Shown in pieces: positions 34,201 to 42,578 of a DNA stretch of 64,000 bases. Source of the stretch: Eledone cirrhosa (Eukaryota; Mollusca; Cephalopoda; Octopoda; Eledonidae); assembly GCA_964016885.1 (NCBI GenBank), contig OZ024740.1, forward strand, positions 303,828,405 through 303,892,404, read 5' to 3'. Every line of letters begins with the position of its first letter. Positions within the stretch are counted from its first letter, which is position 1. The translations under genes and the position numbers were made by a program. Below the pieces are notes generated by a model. That model saw only the letters and a program-made list of their open reading frames with translations. It was not told where the DNA came from and did no database searches.

Positions 34201-34461
34201 GAAGAATCTTATTTGAATGGTGTTCTTGGTGACTTAACCAAACGGCGCAGTCAAATCCTTTCAATTCAACAACAGCAGGGCTTACAGATTATTTCTGCCC
34301 TAACACCAGTTTCAGAAATGGTTGGATATTCTACAACTCTAAGAACTATAACATCTGGAATGGCATCTTTCTCTATGGAACTTTCTCACTATGAATCTTT
34401 AACAGCTGAGGAACAGGCTGAAGTTATAGAACAGATTTCAGGTTTCTCTCAAAAATACTGA
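18939..34461 (+). CDS. GFM2: Mitochondrial ribosome-releasing factor 2 (EF-G2mt), 8 exons
   Basis: Translational GTPase that, with the recycling factor MRRF, splits mitochondrial ribosomes after termination; it acts in the matrix. Coding exons are 18939-19200, 21541-21669, 22417-22497, 24929-25728, 26829-27256, 29261-29460, 33547-33713 and 34192-34461. Every junction is GT-AG and in phase, giving 778 residues against 779 in human. The first ~55 residues are basic and Asp/Glu-poor, as expected for a mitochondrial presequence. G motifs: G1 AHIDGGKTT (64-72), G2 within RGITI, G3 DTPGH across the exon 2/3 junction, G4 NKMD (182-185), G5 GSA (314-316). Domains II-V follow, with [17 protein letters not shown] and the C-terminal [12 protein letters not shown]. 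Oddity: Gly replaces the usual Ala in AHIDAGKTT. The gene is intact. Introns are full of repeats. AATAAA lies at 34544. It is the 5' neighbour of RPS29, same strand. Confidence 0.95.
19303..19982. mobile_element. 680-bp near-palindromic foldback element
   Basis: The left end 'aacaccccactcgatttcag' and the right end (as reverse complement 'aacatcccactcaatttcag') start arms that stay alignable to the centre near 19650-19680: 'tgtgctatcaac', 'ggcaatcga', 'aacggag', 'cctccaaacc', 'gcgagaggt' and 'gatgcttgcaatcga' occur in both. No ORF of note. It lies in GFM2 intron 1. Confidence 0.75.
19979..20163 (-). mobile_element. tRNA-derived SINE, family I, reverse
   Basis: Minus-strand copy with tail 'ggccttgtgccaagagtag', body and a partly deleted B-box region. 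It abuts the right edge of the foldback element. Confidence 0.82.
20440..20812 (-). mobile_element. SINE family II-related copy, reverse (diverged)
   Basis: Contains the complement of the family II core ('agcaaaacactttatttcat', 'ttactcagctgttgaaatga') next to a B-box-like 'gttcaaatcc'. The left part is not alignable with the better copies. Confidence 0.55.
21085..21320 (-). mobile_element. LINE-A 3' fragment, reverse
   Basis: The complement of the LINE-A terminal coding region (ctcaggaaagaattgctgga, 'cataggggtatgtgg'-like words). It starts near a 'cttcttcttt' remnant of the (GAA)n tail. Confidence 0.65.
21541..21669 (+). CDS. GFM2: GFM2 coding exon 2
   Basis: Codons 88-130: switch I region ([16 protein letters not shown]) up to the first base of the Gly codon of DTPG. 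Acceptor 'atgtag', donor 'ctg|gtatg'. Confidence 0.93.
22417..22497 (+). CDS. GFM2: GFM2 coding exon 3
   Basis: An 81-bp exon starting with the remainder of the DTPG Gly codon, then [19 protein letters not shown] and DASAG. It is too short to show as an ORF but conserved word for word with EF-G family G domains. Acceptor 'tttctag', donor 'gcag|gtatct'. Confidence 0.92.
22735..23072 (+). mobile_element. LINE-B 3' end with (GATGAT)n tail
   Basis: The plus frame reads [28 protein letters not shown] and [18 protein letters not shown], the C-terminus of a non-LTR RT. It is followed by 'gacgtaaaaacgatgagg' and a GAT/GGT/GGC repeat tail. It lies in a GFM2 intron. Confidence 0.75.
23605..23661 (-). 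mobile_element. SINE family I remnant
   Basis: Complement of the family I body ('gacc aggaaaggatgaaag...') cut off at the border of the adjacent TTAA-flanked MITE. Confidence 0.5.
23662..23898. mobile_element. TTAA-flanked MITE (piggyBac-like, second type)
   Basis: Left TTAA|CCCTTTAGTTGCC, right CATGAAAGGG|TTAG. Short terminal inversions CCCTTT...AAAGGG and subterminal 'catgacca'/'tggtcatg' suit a piggyBac MITE with one mutated target copy. Confidence 0.55.
24101..24360. mobile_element. LINE-B/SINE II shared 3' region, reverse
   Basis: Starts 'tcatcgtcatcattatttaa', then 'tgctagcatgggta', 'cttgctcacacagaac' and 'acagctggatgcccttccta', the complement of the LINE-B tail region. Confidence 0.7.
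24470..24668 (-). mobile_element. tRNA-derived SINE, related to family II
   Basis: The reverse complement matches the copy at 27296-27520: 'ggttaaaccc ... cattgcaggg', 'ttgagcaaagcactttattt', and a B-box-like 'gggtttgattcctggg' near the right end. Confidence 0.65.
24929..25728 (+). CDS. GFM2: GFM2 coding exon 4
   Basis: 800 bp encoding residues 158-424: the rest of the G domain with NKMD, the EF-G-specific insert, [12 protein letters not shown], and domain II ending AAGFKQ. The first in-frame GTG (24952) is internal coding, not a start. Confidence 0.94.
25846..26123. mobile_element. Foldback MITE with TA flanks (278 bp)
   Basis: Starts TA|CAGGATGTTTATGAAAAAC and ends TTTTTCATAAATATCCCG|TA. 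The two arms stay complementary for ~100 bp, including 'ggtaaccaa', 'gtcacac' and 'aaatgcaa' words. TA flanks and these ends point to a Tc1/mariner-type MITE. Confidence 0.7.
26160..26600 (+). mobile_element. LINE-C 3' end
   Basis: Plus-strand copy of the end of the RT ORF ([40 protein letters not shown]) and the 3' UTR seen at 16285-16760. It has a single UTR unit and the tail 'cattattattattacta'. Confidence 0.8.
26612..26805 (+). mobile_element. tRNA-derived SINE, family I (full length)
   Basis: Complete copy from the head 'gacagtatcggtagaggg' through B box 'gagttcaaatccc' and body to 'ttgtgccaaaagtagaaac' and attatta. It is adjacent to the LINE-C tail. Confidence 0.88.
26829..27256 (+). 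CDS. GFM2: GFM2 coding exon 5
   Basis: Residues 425-566: end of domain II (TITGDTL), a variable linker, [20 protein letters not shown] and [18 protein letters not shown] (domain III). A family I SINE ends ~20 bp before the acceptor. Confidence 0.94.
27296..27520 (+). mobile_element. tRNA-derived SINE, related to family II
   Basis: tRNA-like head 'catggcctagtggtaaaggt' and B box 'gggttcaattcttgg', then 'ttgagcaaaacactttattt', 'agctgaaaatgagtacc' and 'gggtttaaccctgcaatgg'. It lies in GFM2 intron 5. Confidence 0.75.
27853..28080. repeat. Dispersed repeat, copy 1
   Basis: The sequence from 'taatttaagtgatagcattc' through 'gacattaagac', 'gaaatcccat' and 'gggagacaacctag' occurs inverted at about 45990-46195 inside an RNF8 intron. 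Class unknown. Confidence 0.6.
28794..29013. mobile_element. TTAA-flanked MITE, type 1 (220 bp)
   Basis: TTAA|TCCTTTAGCGTT ... AATGCTAAAGGG|TTAA. The interior 'acattactctatatttacta', 'gattttgatattattta' and 'agagaattctggcc' is shared with the copies at 33075, 42138 and 46982. Pattern of a piggyBac-type MITE. Confidence 0.8.
29261..29460 (+). CDS. GFM2: GFM2 coding exon 6
   Basis: Residues 567-633, domain IV start ([20 protein letters not shown] ... [11 protein letters not shown]). Acceptor 'cttttag', donor 'agcag|gtacc'. Confidence 0.92.
29860..30895 (+). mobile_element. LINE-B reverse transcriptase region (broken)
   Basis: Frames in order: [20 protein letters not shown], '[15 protein letters not shown]', '[14 protein letters not shown]', catalytic-A '[14 protein letters not shown]', motif B '[11 protein letters not shown]' (two frames), catalytic '[12 protein letters not shown]', then 'KTKVLISRR'. 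A zinc-binding [20 protein letters not shown] motif closes it. It is interrupted by a stop at 30118 and frameshifts near 30400 and 30558. Confidence 0.82.
30896..31265 (+). mobile_element. LINE-B endonuclease fragment
   Basis: '[20 protein letters not shown]' followed by '[14 protein letters not shown]' corresponds to the end of an APE-type endonuclease domain. It normally lies upstream of RT, yet here it lies downstream of the RT block. Confidence 0.6.
31270..31800 (-). mobile_element. LINE-B-related 3' region, reverse
   Basis: Same ~530-bp layout as 57938-58545: 'catcaccatttaacatccat', 'tctacagctagatgtccttc', repeated 'gtgctttt.gtc.tggcac' motifs, 'tgcctttgagaggtg', 'cacctcatcctaagtc'. On the minus strand this is the end of the RT coding region followed by the 3' UTR. 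Confidence 0.65.
31811..32080. repeat. Tandem duplication, ~124-bp unit
   Basis: Two copies of a unit made of (GAT)n/(AT)n microsatellite plus 'ttggacctcagtttgtt' and 'gtcccagtgattgcgcattcca'. Confidence 0.8.
32150..32275 (-). mobile_element. SINE family II 5' part, reverse
   Basis: Complement of 'gagcaagacactttatttca' and a tRNA-like head ending near 'aaccactaagccacatg'. Confidence 0.6.
32690..33430 (+). mobile_element. LINE-B fragment interrupted by a MITE
   Basis: Decayed RT sequence ('LKKAFQ', '[14 protein letters not shown]', '[13 protein letters not shown]' region), then '[10 protein letters not shown]' up to 33074. It resumes at 33300 with '[11 protein letters not shown]' and 'SICKKMEL', parallel to 30540-30700. 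The TTAA-flanked MITE sits between. Confidence 0.7.
33075..33299. mobile_element. TTAA-flanked MITE, type 1 (225 bp)
   Basis: TTAA|CCCTTTAGCATTT ... AATGCTAAAGGG|TTAA with perfect flanking TTAA, inverted relative to the copy at 28794. It is inserted in LINE-B; removing it and one TTAA leaves the LINE frame continuous. Confidence 0.85.
33547..33713 (+). CDS. GFM2: GFM2 coding exon 7
   Basis: Residues 634-689, remainder of domain IV ([41 protein letters not shown]). It lies after a 4-kb intron of LINE debris. Confidence 0.93.
34192..34461 (+). CDS. GFM2: GFM2 coding exon 8 (terminal)
   Basis: Residues 690-778, domain V ([31 protein letters not shown]), then TGA at 34459-34461. AATAAA at 34544-34549 is the likely polyadenylation signal. 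Confidence 0.94.
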   Translation: MSCEESYLNGVLGDLTKRRSQILSIQQQQGLQIISALTPVSEMVGYSTTLRTITSGMASFSMELSHYESLTAEEQAEVIEQISGFSQKY

Positions 34462-34543
34462 TATATTTGGATAAATGAAATATTGCTTTTTATAGACTAA
34501 CTTATCAATTGTTCAAATATTGTGTAAATTAAAAATTGTAATG

Positions 34544-34549
34544 AATAAA
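34544..34549 (+). terminator. GFM2: GFM2 polyadenylation signal
   Basis: AATAAA 83 bp after the stop codon. Confidence 0.7.
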
Positions 34550-34749
34550 TTATTTTTAAAGATAAACAATTCTTTTATCATTTAATTCGTTTTTTTTTAA
34601 ATATTTATTTCAGTCATTCCAAACTAAGATATCATTATCGCCATCATCATTACATCCGCTTTTTGATGCAGCCGCTTGGACGATAAAAGAAAAAACAATT
34701 TTATATAACATTTCGTCGTAGTTTTTTTTTTATTTTATTTTATATCAAT

Positions 34750-35110
34750 TAGCAGGCCGTGACCGGGGAGATGGCAAGCGTCCCAATGGAATCACCCATT
34801 CGAAGGAGGTAAATCCCTCATCTGGGATGCCGCCTGATGCGACACGTTCTTAGTCGCTTCAACCACAAACCCCGGTACCGCAGCCCGCCTAACAGAGGAA
34901 CGGAAAATAAACAAATACCGAGGACTGTCCGGCCGCTTCCTCTTCGCACCTATCGCCGTCGAGACCTCAGGCGTAGTTGGACCACGTACAGTCGAGCTCC
35001 TCCGCAAGATCAGAACGTTGGCAACCCAAAAGGTGGGGTGGCTGTTGTTGCGGGTGTCACTGGCCATTGTCCGCGGGAATGCTTTTGCGCCATAGGCCCA
35101 GAACCAAATA
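34750..35110 (+). mobile_element. Non-LTR retrotransposon C-terminal remnant
   Basis: Reads 'FAPIAVETSGVVGPRTVELL' and 'VGWLLLRVSLAIVRGNAFA', the terminal coding motif (VAVET.GV.GP..., W.. QR.S.A..RGNA) common at the end of multi-copy invertebrate elements. A second copy is at 54190-54533. GC-rich compared with its surroundings. Confidence 0.6.
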
Positions 35111-35344
35111 ATCCTCCCCCTCTTCATTCTTCTGTGACACTAGAGTTCTTGCCATTCCCTCCCTTCCCGTTTTGTTTTTGTTTTTCTATTTTCTCTAAAT
35201 TTTCCCATCTTACATTCCATTTTTCTCAATCTAAATTTTCTTTTTTTTTTGCTTTTCCTATTTACATATATTCCATAAATAAAATATTATTATTTGAAAA
35301 TTATTTCCCTTTAATGTGGTCACGTGTTATTATGGGATGGATTC

Positions 35345-35435
35345 ATATATAAAGCAAATATTTCCTTCTTCCCTCCCTTTTATGTTGAATACTCGCTTCT
35401 GATTAAGTTCGTGTATATCTCAGAAAACTTTGGAA
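35345..35435 (+). promoter_or_regulatory. RPS29: RPS29 promoter and TOP-type 5' UTR
   Basis: A TATA-like 'tatataaa' (35346-35353) precedes the pyrimidine tract 'ccttcttccctcccttttat' (about 35363-35382). A transcript starting with C in such a tract is the TOP signature of ribosomal-protein mRNAs, whose translation is growth-controlled. The exact start site is not decided. Confidence 0.55.
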
Positions 35436-35497
35436 ATGGGTCATACAAACCTTTGGTTCTCACATCCTAGACGATTTGGGCCAGGATCACGACAATG
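35436..35497 (+). CDS. RPS29: RPS29 exon 1
   Basis: Start codon to the first two bases of Cys21. Donor 'caatg|gtaaga'. Confidence 0.93.
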
Positions 35498-37005
35498 GTA
35501 AGACTTTTTTCTGTTGTGTATATATTATACACACACACATACATTACACAATCGTATTAGACAAAACGTACAATTCCTTACTCCAAATCGCACATGTGTT
35601 TCGTCGAGACACGTGTTTGGACAGCTTTTGCTGCCATTGATAAAATTTAAATATTAAATAATTTAATATTTATTTTGTATTACGTATTCTAAAAAGGAAA
35701 CGATAATCATTCTAAACTAAATTATTGGAAATTAATACAGTAAGTCTATCGTCAATGATTCTATTTCCCTACTTAGTCAAGGTGGACGCCATGTTGTATT
35801 ACAATTGATGTATCCTTTATATTCACTACTTTAATTATAACTCATTTTAGCAATATTTATTTTCAAGTAAAATTGTTCTTCTCTCACTATTTTGATATCT
35901 AGCTTGTGGAAAAGATTTTTTTTTTAATTATTGGAATTATGAATCCAGAGAAAATGACGAAATAGCAAGTTTGAAATATAAAGTATAAAGCAATAGCTTA
36001 AATATGTGTAGCATTTCTCTAACTGGCGTTATTAAATGATGTACGTGTTGCCAACGGTGATTCAGTATGCCTATATGATCAAAAACGTTCCAACCATGAT
36101 TATTACATTCTTAGTACATCTATGAATGTAGAAGCAAGAGTCGGGATAATTTTGCTGCTATTTCTAGCAGGTCGAGTGGCGGCCAATTTGATTGTGTCCA
36201 TGTGTTGTGGTGAGCTCTATCTATCTAGGGCGAGTAAAATTCCCGAGATGAGCACTATGTTACCTTCATATTCCGTCTTTTACTTTTCAAATCAAAATCC
36301 CATCTGTTTTAAGAGACAATCTTTAACCAAATGAAGATGGTTTTCGACTTCGTTGCTGGTCATGAATTAAGTTGCCTGCTACAACGCCTAAATTATACTA
36401 TTATTGTGTGTAAAAGAAGAAATATATTTATTTTACATTCTCCGGTCACAGCTGGAGCGCCTTTGGCCATTGGTCTATTCTGTTGCTAATTAACAAGAAG
36501 TATGGCATGATCTTATCTTAGTGATCCATTAAAGGAAAGTGAAATTTCCAAGCGGTAAATTGGAACGTTGAAACGGAATTAAGTTTTTGTGTGTAATTGT
36601 ACTTAAAAGAAAAAAGGAGAATCTATTTAATATAACTGAATCTGTATTAACATTTCGTTTTCCGTTTCACTGCTAGTGTGTATGTATGTATATATATATA
36701 TACACACAACACATTTTCAAAATCCTTTCTTTACACTTGAATGTATGTAAACATAGTTAGTTATTACTAAAATCATTTTATTGGTCTTTTTCCTCCCATC
36801 AGTCGAGTCTGTGCCAACACACACGGTGTCATCAGGAAATACAGTCTCTTTATGTGCCGAAGATGTTTTAGAGAATATTCCAATGATATTGGATTTAAGA
36901 AGGTATTAAAATGTTTTTTTGTATTCTATTAGATGTTATTTTGATAACTCCGTGAGTTTTTTTTAAAATAACTTGGCTTTCATTTTCTTTTTTCAGCTTG
37001 ACTAA
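35436..37005 (+). CDS. RPS29: 40S ribosomal protein S29 (uS14), 3 exons
   Basis: Small-subunit ribosomal protein that binds zinc and sits in the 40S head near the mRNA channel. Coding exons 35436-35497, 36803-36902 and 36997-37005 join in frame to 56 residues, exactly the usual length. The protein begins [20 protein letters not shown] and ends GFKKLD. The zinc ribbon is CRVC (21-24) and CRRC (39-42). The last exon carries only Leu-Asp-stop, the kind of tiny terminal exon that ORF scans miss. All splice sites are GT-AG. It lies ~1 kb downstream of GFM2 on the same strand with its own promoter. AATAAA at 37065. Confidence 0.95.
35498..36802 (+). other. RPS29 intron 1: no recognised element
   Basis: 1.3 kb of AT-rich sequence that is unusually free of recognisable repeats for this window. 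Ribosomal-protein introns often host C/D or H/ACA snoRNAs; no complete box set could be assigned by eye. Confidence 0.4.
36803..36902 (+). CDS. RPS29: RPS29 exon 2
   Basis: Carries both halves of the zinc ribbon, [16 protein letters not shown], and ends GFKK. Acceptor 'cccatcag', donor 'aagaag|gtatta'. Confidence 0.93.
36997..37005 (+). CDS. RPS29: RPS29 exon 3
   Basis: CTT GAC TAA after the acceptor 'ttttttcag'. It supplies the conserved C-terminal Leu-Asp. Confidence 0.88.
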   Translation, partial: LD

Positions 37006-37064
37006 TTGGTTAACACGAAAATGTCCAGTGCTGTTAAGAAACCTTTAACTATGGTTAAATAGTG

Positions 37065-37070
37065 AATAAA
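37065..37070 (+). terminator. RPS29: RPS29 polyadenylation signal
   Basis: AATAAA 60 bp after the stop codon. Confidence 0.75.
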
Positions 37071-37560
37071 TCATTTTAATATGTATACTTGTTTTGTATT
37101 TTTAAAATAATTATAGCATTTTTTCCTCAACTGCAGTTAAGGAAGGCTGCGAATGTTTTCATTGTTGGTGCATTAAGTTCTAGATTCTGTACGGTAGTTT
37201 TGATCCAGCTAATGTTGAGGATCAGTGCATTTTGAAATTTATTTACTTAAATGTTTTTATTAGCATAAAGTGTATTTCGTAATTATTTTAATGAACATTT
37301 TTTTCTTTTGCCATATTGAATCCGAAACTAACGCACCATTAACGAGAAAATATCAAAGACTAAAGGATCTTGACTAGTGTTATTTTAGCACTAACGAACA
37401 AATTCAAAACCAGTTTGCTATTGTTATACATCGAAATGATTCTGAATTAATACGTAAAACAGAAAGGATGGACTGTACTTAAGTATATATTTTTGAATAG
37501 TTTCAAACATGTTAGTAAAATAGAAAACACCTAAAATGTATGGCAGTTCATCATTTTCCA
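37071..37560. other. No gene or clear repeat recognised
   Basis: AT-rich intergenic sequence downstream of RPS29 with stops in all frames. Confidence 0.5.
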
Positions 37561-37569
37561 GATTTCTTG

Positions 37570-38745
37570 TGTTGGTATGGAGTGGAAACTAATAGATATA
37601 TCCCAGAGTAGACATCTCTGAAAGCCATCTAGGAGGGCAGTAAATCCTATTAAAAACGACTGCATAGTGAAGGCAACCCGTGTAGGAGAGTAGGCACTTC
37701 AAATAGGATATAGGGTGGAGAGGACTCTAGTACTGGTGGCACAAATGTACCCAGTCTACATTGTAAAATGATTAGTGATAGGAAGGGCGTCTAGCCAGAA
37801 GAAGTAAATCAAGTGATATTGTGGAGCTGTTAGAGAGAAGAAAAGTAGATGTATGCTGTATACAAGTGATGACATTAAGAATGCCTCAGAGGAACTACTC
37901 ACAGGCAAACAGAGATATAAACTTAGCTGGGTTGGAATTGACGATGGTGTGGGTATCTTACTAGCTGAGAAATGGATAAGGTGATAGAGATAGTTAGAGT
38001 AGCTGTAGGAAATAGAATGGTGACAATTACATCTACCTATGCACCACAGGCAGGACTGAGTAAAATACAAAAGGACAGGTGCTATACAGACAACCTCAAA
38101 TACTGGTGAAAGACATCTCATCAATCAATACCTGAGTAGGAAGGATAGAACTCAGAGAAGTGGTCCTGCTCAATATGTAGAAAAGGAGTAGGCATAAGCG
38201 CTGTGCAGAATGTAAATCTTGGGTGTACAAGAGATGTAGTGAGATAATAGGTAGACAAACAGGAAGGGAAGACTTTGTATGTAGATGAACAAGGGTAATC
38301 AACAGGAATAGCATCAGTGGTATAAACATAATCCACTCACAGGAGAGATCCATAGAAGTGTTTGATAGCTTCTGCTATTAAGGTAACCTAATTAGCAGCA
38401 GAAGAGTGCTCCAAGAAAATAATAGCTAGATAAGGATAGGATGGAAAATGGAGAATCATTTCCACTGTTTCTCGCTATGTATGAAAGGACACCTGTGTGC
38501 AAAGTGTGATACTGCATGGTTGTGAAACATGAGCTGTGACTGGAGAGAAATAAAGCAACCATGCTTCATTGGATGAATTGAGAGAGAAGATGGTATGTAC
38601 ATGGATGATGATCACAGTGGGAGGTAGACCAAGAAAGACCTTGGCAGAGATGGTGAGAGCTGATCTGAAGTTGCTGAGGCAATGGAGAGATGTGCTGCTG
38701 AAAAGGTCCTGTCCAACCCATGCAAGCATGGAAAAACGAAAGCAT
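37570..38745 (+). mobile_element. LINE-B copy with internal deletion
   Basis: 37755-38090 holds broken endonuclease words (KVIEIVRVAVGNRMV, STYAPQAGLS). From ~38100 the sequence jumps to the zinc motif region (ICRKGVGISAVQNVNLG-like, WVYKRCSEI), 'QTGREDFVCR' and 'VFDSFCY.GNLISS'. It ends with 'GRPRKTLAEMVRADLKL' and 'PTHASMEK'. The whole RT core is missing. Confidence 0.72.
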
Positions 38746-38749
38746 TCAT

Positions 38750-38960
38750 ATAGTCATTTGTCAGATTCTGCTTTTTACTGTCAGTTGACATTACCTCATC
38801 CTAAGTCTTTCATGGGTTCCACCCACTGAAATTTCTTTATACAGCTGTCATATATACACATCATGTCTGTACCAAAGCAATCTCTCTCTATCATTCTACA
38901 TTACATTCCTCTTATGTAAATTTTTTCTCTCAGCTCTTTTACACTGATGTTAATGCACAC
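38750..38960 (-). mobile_element. LINE-B-related fragment, reverse
   Basis: The complement of 'attacctcatcctaagtc', 'tacagctgtcat' and 'ctcttatg..aa..ttctctc' parallels 58350-58540. Confidence 0.6.
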
Positions 38961-39490
38961 TTAACATTTCACATCCACCAGAGCATACTTCATTTCTGCA
39001 GTGAAGGCCCATATAGCATTGCAGTTTGCACACAAACATCATACAATCTACAATTCACTCTAGCTTCCATAGGAAACCCTGTTGATGGCGTTCTCCAAAT
39101 CAACAGTAGCTGATCTTAGCTAAGTACTTCTGTGGTTGTCTTGACTCCAACAAAGCATTAGTAATGCTCCTATTTGACAAAAACTATCTCATCTAGCTAT
39201 AACCCTTTCATGAACTGGGTCCATCAACTTGATGCCTCTATAATTTCCTCTCTCATGCATCCTCTTTGCCCTTGTAGCAGTTTACAACAATAGTACTTCA
39301 ATCATTGATTACACCATGTAACATTTTTTGTTCCCTGGTTCTAAATGTAATTTCCTGGTGTTATATCCCATTATTATTAAAAAAAACTATTTAATCAGAA
39401 GTTTGGGTTTGTGGTCAGGAGTTATTTCGAAATTTTCATATTTTTCAAGAAAAAACATTTTTTTTTTTATTTATCAGTTCATATAATTAA
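38961..39490. other. Probable LINE debris, unassigned
   Basis: About 500 bp with words such as 'ttctccaaatcaacagtag' and 'gcattagtaatgctcc' that read like decayed antisense RT sequence, but too degraded to assign. Confidence 0.35.
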
Positions 39491-40480
39491 ATCAAGAGTA
39501 TATATTTATTTTATTACACAAGCTTATCAAAAGCAAACAAATAACACTTATACACGTCAGAAATGACTGGATTTGCGGTTGTAGTCCAGATCGCATTCTT
39601 GCACTAGCCAGCCCCCAGATATAGTTCCCCATGATTTTTTCATTGTAGTGGCCCTGGTACCTCCGCTCTATCTCTTTCACATCTTGGTGGAATCGTTCTG
39701 AGTAGGCGCCCATATTGTCCTTGAATTTTTCCAGGTGAGCGTCCACCATATGGAGTTTAAGCGACATCCTGCATCCCATGGTGCCAAAAGCCTTTATCAG
39801 ATCCTGCACCAGTTGCTGTAGTTGCCCAGGAAACCCTTCCATGTCGTTCTCTCAATCCTATTGAGCTTATTGGAGAACTCGGTAGACTCAAACACCTTCA
39901 TCTGAGGTCCAACAAAAATTCCACCTTTGATTATGGCCTCAGATAATTTGGGGGAAGAACTCAAGACGGTACTTAAAAGCGGCTGATTCTTGGTTGAGAG
40001 CCTTCACAAACTGCTTCATCAACCCCAACTTAATGTGCAGTGGCTCCCACATGAAGTTCCGGGTCCCAACTACAAATTCTGTTCGCTGCTCCCAGTTCTT
40101 TCTTTTGTAGTGGGCAGAGGAAGCATTGGAATTTGATAAAGCCTCCTTGGAATCCAAGCAGGAAAGCCACCATCTTGAAGTCTCCAATGATTTCCCAATT
40201 GTACTGATTGTATTGCAGAGCTTCCACACTAGTAATCTTCCTTCAGGCAGACTGAATGAGCTAGGGCAGTGTTGGGAACTTGTTTCCATTGTGGAGGAGG
40301 ACAGCCTTCAAACTTGTGGAGCTGTCTATAAATAGCCGCCACTCCTTGGGCACAAACAGTCCAGGCACGTCATGGCAGAAGCAATTCATAAGAGTGTAAA
40401 AGCCTGAGAAAGGTTTGTCGACTTCTGACTTGTCACCTGCACTTCCTCCTTGACCAAGTTCCACTGCTTCATCCTGGAGA
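39490..40480 (-). pseudogene. Decayed copy of a multi-copy invertebrate repeat ORF
   Basis: On the minus strand, broken frames carry in order: 'FYTLMNCFCHDVPGLF' and 'EWRLFIDSSTSLKAVLLHNG'; 'YNWEIIGDFKMVAFLLGFQG' and 'FIKFQCFLCPLQKK'; 'GLMKQFVKALNQESAAFKY'; 'GIFVGPQMKVFES'; and 'MGCRMSLKLHMVDAHLEKFK' then 'YSERFHQDVKEIERRYQGHY'. From memory this order matches an uncharacterised ORF present in many copies in invertebrate genomes, so it is probably transposon-borne. At least three frameshifts or small deletions separate the pieces, so it cannot make the protein. It lies between RPS29 and RNF8 and has no visible terminal repeats. Confidence 0.7.
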
Positions 40481-40724
40481 CGAATGCCTAAAACACAACT
40501 TACCCTTTATTCAGGGTGCGAAAATCCAGTATCAATAAATCTCTTTAATCCATTTTTAACAATTTTATACTTTATTGCACTTTTATAATGTTAATTTAAC
40601 CTAAAACATTAAAAAATCATTTAACATAAGCAAATTAAACCTACATACAACGTAAAATCCAGCATACAAATAATTCTAGTGAATAGCTTAGAATTTTTAC
40701 AAACCCAAACTTTTAACTGTTTAA

Positions 40725-40728
<4 letters not shown>

Positions 40729-40758
<30 letters not shown>
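40729..40758. repeat. Poly-T tract
   Basis: About 30 T in a row. It could be the reversed poly-A of a processed insertion, but no source is recognised next to it. Confidence 0.9.
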
Positions 40759-40759
<1 letters not shown>

Positions 40760-42130
40760 AGACCTAAGCAACACAAAAAAAAAGTGATTACAAGCCAGGA
40801 ACAGAGAAAAAAAAATTTTGTTACATGGTGTTATGACATCCTGTATTACTTGATTAACTGCATCTGACTAGCTCATAACATACCATGCTGATGTTTTTAG
40901 CATCTTGGCAACTATGAAACCTGTAATTGTTATTTATTCTCTTTCAGCAGTCTCTTGTAAGTCTTCTATGCATCAGAGCAAATGCTCCACTATCATTTCA
41001 GTTTTTCCCAACCACATCACAATTTCCTCTAGTAATCTCGCAATCCACAACACTTCACGGTGTAGAATATGTGAAAAACTTCTTTTCTACCGCTCTTCTA
41101 GATATCTGGTGTTGCTGTTTTCTCTCTTCCCTCCTAGCTTGTCTTTTTGTTTTCATTGTTCTATATACATTATCATTCTACCACTATATCACCCTCTGTC
41201 TTAATCCATCTAGAGAACTGGTTTGTGGCTTCCAGCAGGTTGTCCTAGAAATAGAAATTCCCAACTTTGTACATAGTGAACAGCAATATCAGCTGATCGT
41301 TCTCTATATTATTTAACTTAAATTGTCCAGTATTAGCCAAACCTGTTTTGGAAAAGTAAATCCATGCAAATCAGTTGATTTTCATGTAGACATTTGACTG
41401 TCCATCACAGAATTTCAGTGGGCCTTAGAAATGTTTTTAGCAGTGCCAATCTGCTCTTCAAGTATCCAGTCCCTGACTAAGTTTTTAATAAGCCAGCAAT
41501 TACTAGGATGTGGCTGGAATATACCAAAGACTCATGTTTATTTATTCATCCCTAAGGATGCCACAGCCAGACATCACAGTATTCTATATACTTGATCAAC
41601 CTGTTTTGAAATGGTTCTTTAAATCTTGTTAAGTTGTTGGAAAAGATGTATAAGGTATGTAGTAGTGCCTGACTGAATTGCCTTTTGGTGTCCATGTTTA
41701 GAACCAGGCTGGACAAGGGTTTCTTTAAAGTTAGCCTGGCTCATTGAGGGCTTGGATGCATGCCTTATGGCACACACACATTAAAGGTTAACATAAGTTA
41801 AAAGTTAACGTCCGGTACCATATCAAACTGCTGCTAAGTACAAAACAGCAGTAAAACTATTTCATATTAAAAATTGAAATCATTACTCTGATAGGGCATG
41901 TTTACACAATCTGTTCATTAGCAAAGACTTAACAATTTTTTTTAAAAAGATATTTTTTAGTACAGAATGTTAAAAGTCTGTGAGATAAATTGATCAACCC
42001 ACAGGGATATGCAGTTTCAGTGCCAGGAGATAGAACTAACACTCAGTAATAGACAATACCATCAAATGATCTTTGTTTGAACATAGGAGTCCAATGGACT
42101 GTACTGTATCTATTTTTAAAGTCTATATAA
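40760..42130. other. No gene recognised
   Basis: 1.4 kb of intergenic sequence. Open frames at 40905-41316 have no domain. A segment at 41395-41470 resembles 32470-32530 ('tttcagtgggccttagaaatg'), so some dispersed repeat is present. Confidence 0.45.
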
Positions 42131-42137
42131 AATAATA

Positions 42138-42341
42138 CTAACCCTTTAGCATTTAAACCAGCCAAAATTCCTGCACTTCTTTCTGTTCAAACTGGCTGTA
42201 ACTGGCCACTCATACTGATGTTAAGGTATTGTTCTCAAAATAATAAATATCAAAATCTCAGATTCAATATTATGTGAGATAAAGCCTTTACCACAATAAT
42301 ACAATAGTATACATAGAGTAATGTAAATGCTAAAGGTTTAA
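42138..42341. mobile_element. TTAA-type MITE, type 1 (diverged)
   Basis: CTAA|CCCTTTAGCATTT ... AATGCTAAAGG.|TTAA. The interior is shared with the copies at 28794 and 33075; one target copy has mutated. Confidence 0.75.
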
Positions 42342-42578
42342 TTAACTACTCAATATAACTAGGTAAATATTATTGCTCTACAAGGGTTGAAAGTTAAGTT
42401 CAACAATAGCAGATTCTAAACTAAAAAACATGAAAAAGTCAATTTTGATAAACACTACTGATTCCGCCATCTACTAATGAACACTTACTTGGATAACAGC
42501 TAAATTAATTGCATTTGTTTTCTAAATATAGGTTTGTGTTGAGATCTGTGATATCTATTGTATGTCATAATCTAGACA

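Noticed and set aside
34837..35352. 171-codon frame upstream of RPS29
   Set aside because: It covers a retrotransposon remnant in the wrong frame and runs into the RPS29 promoter.
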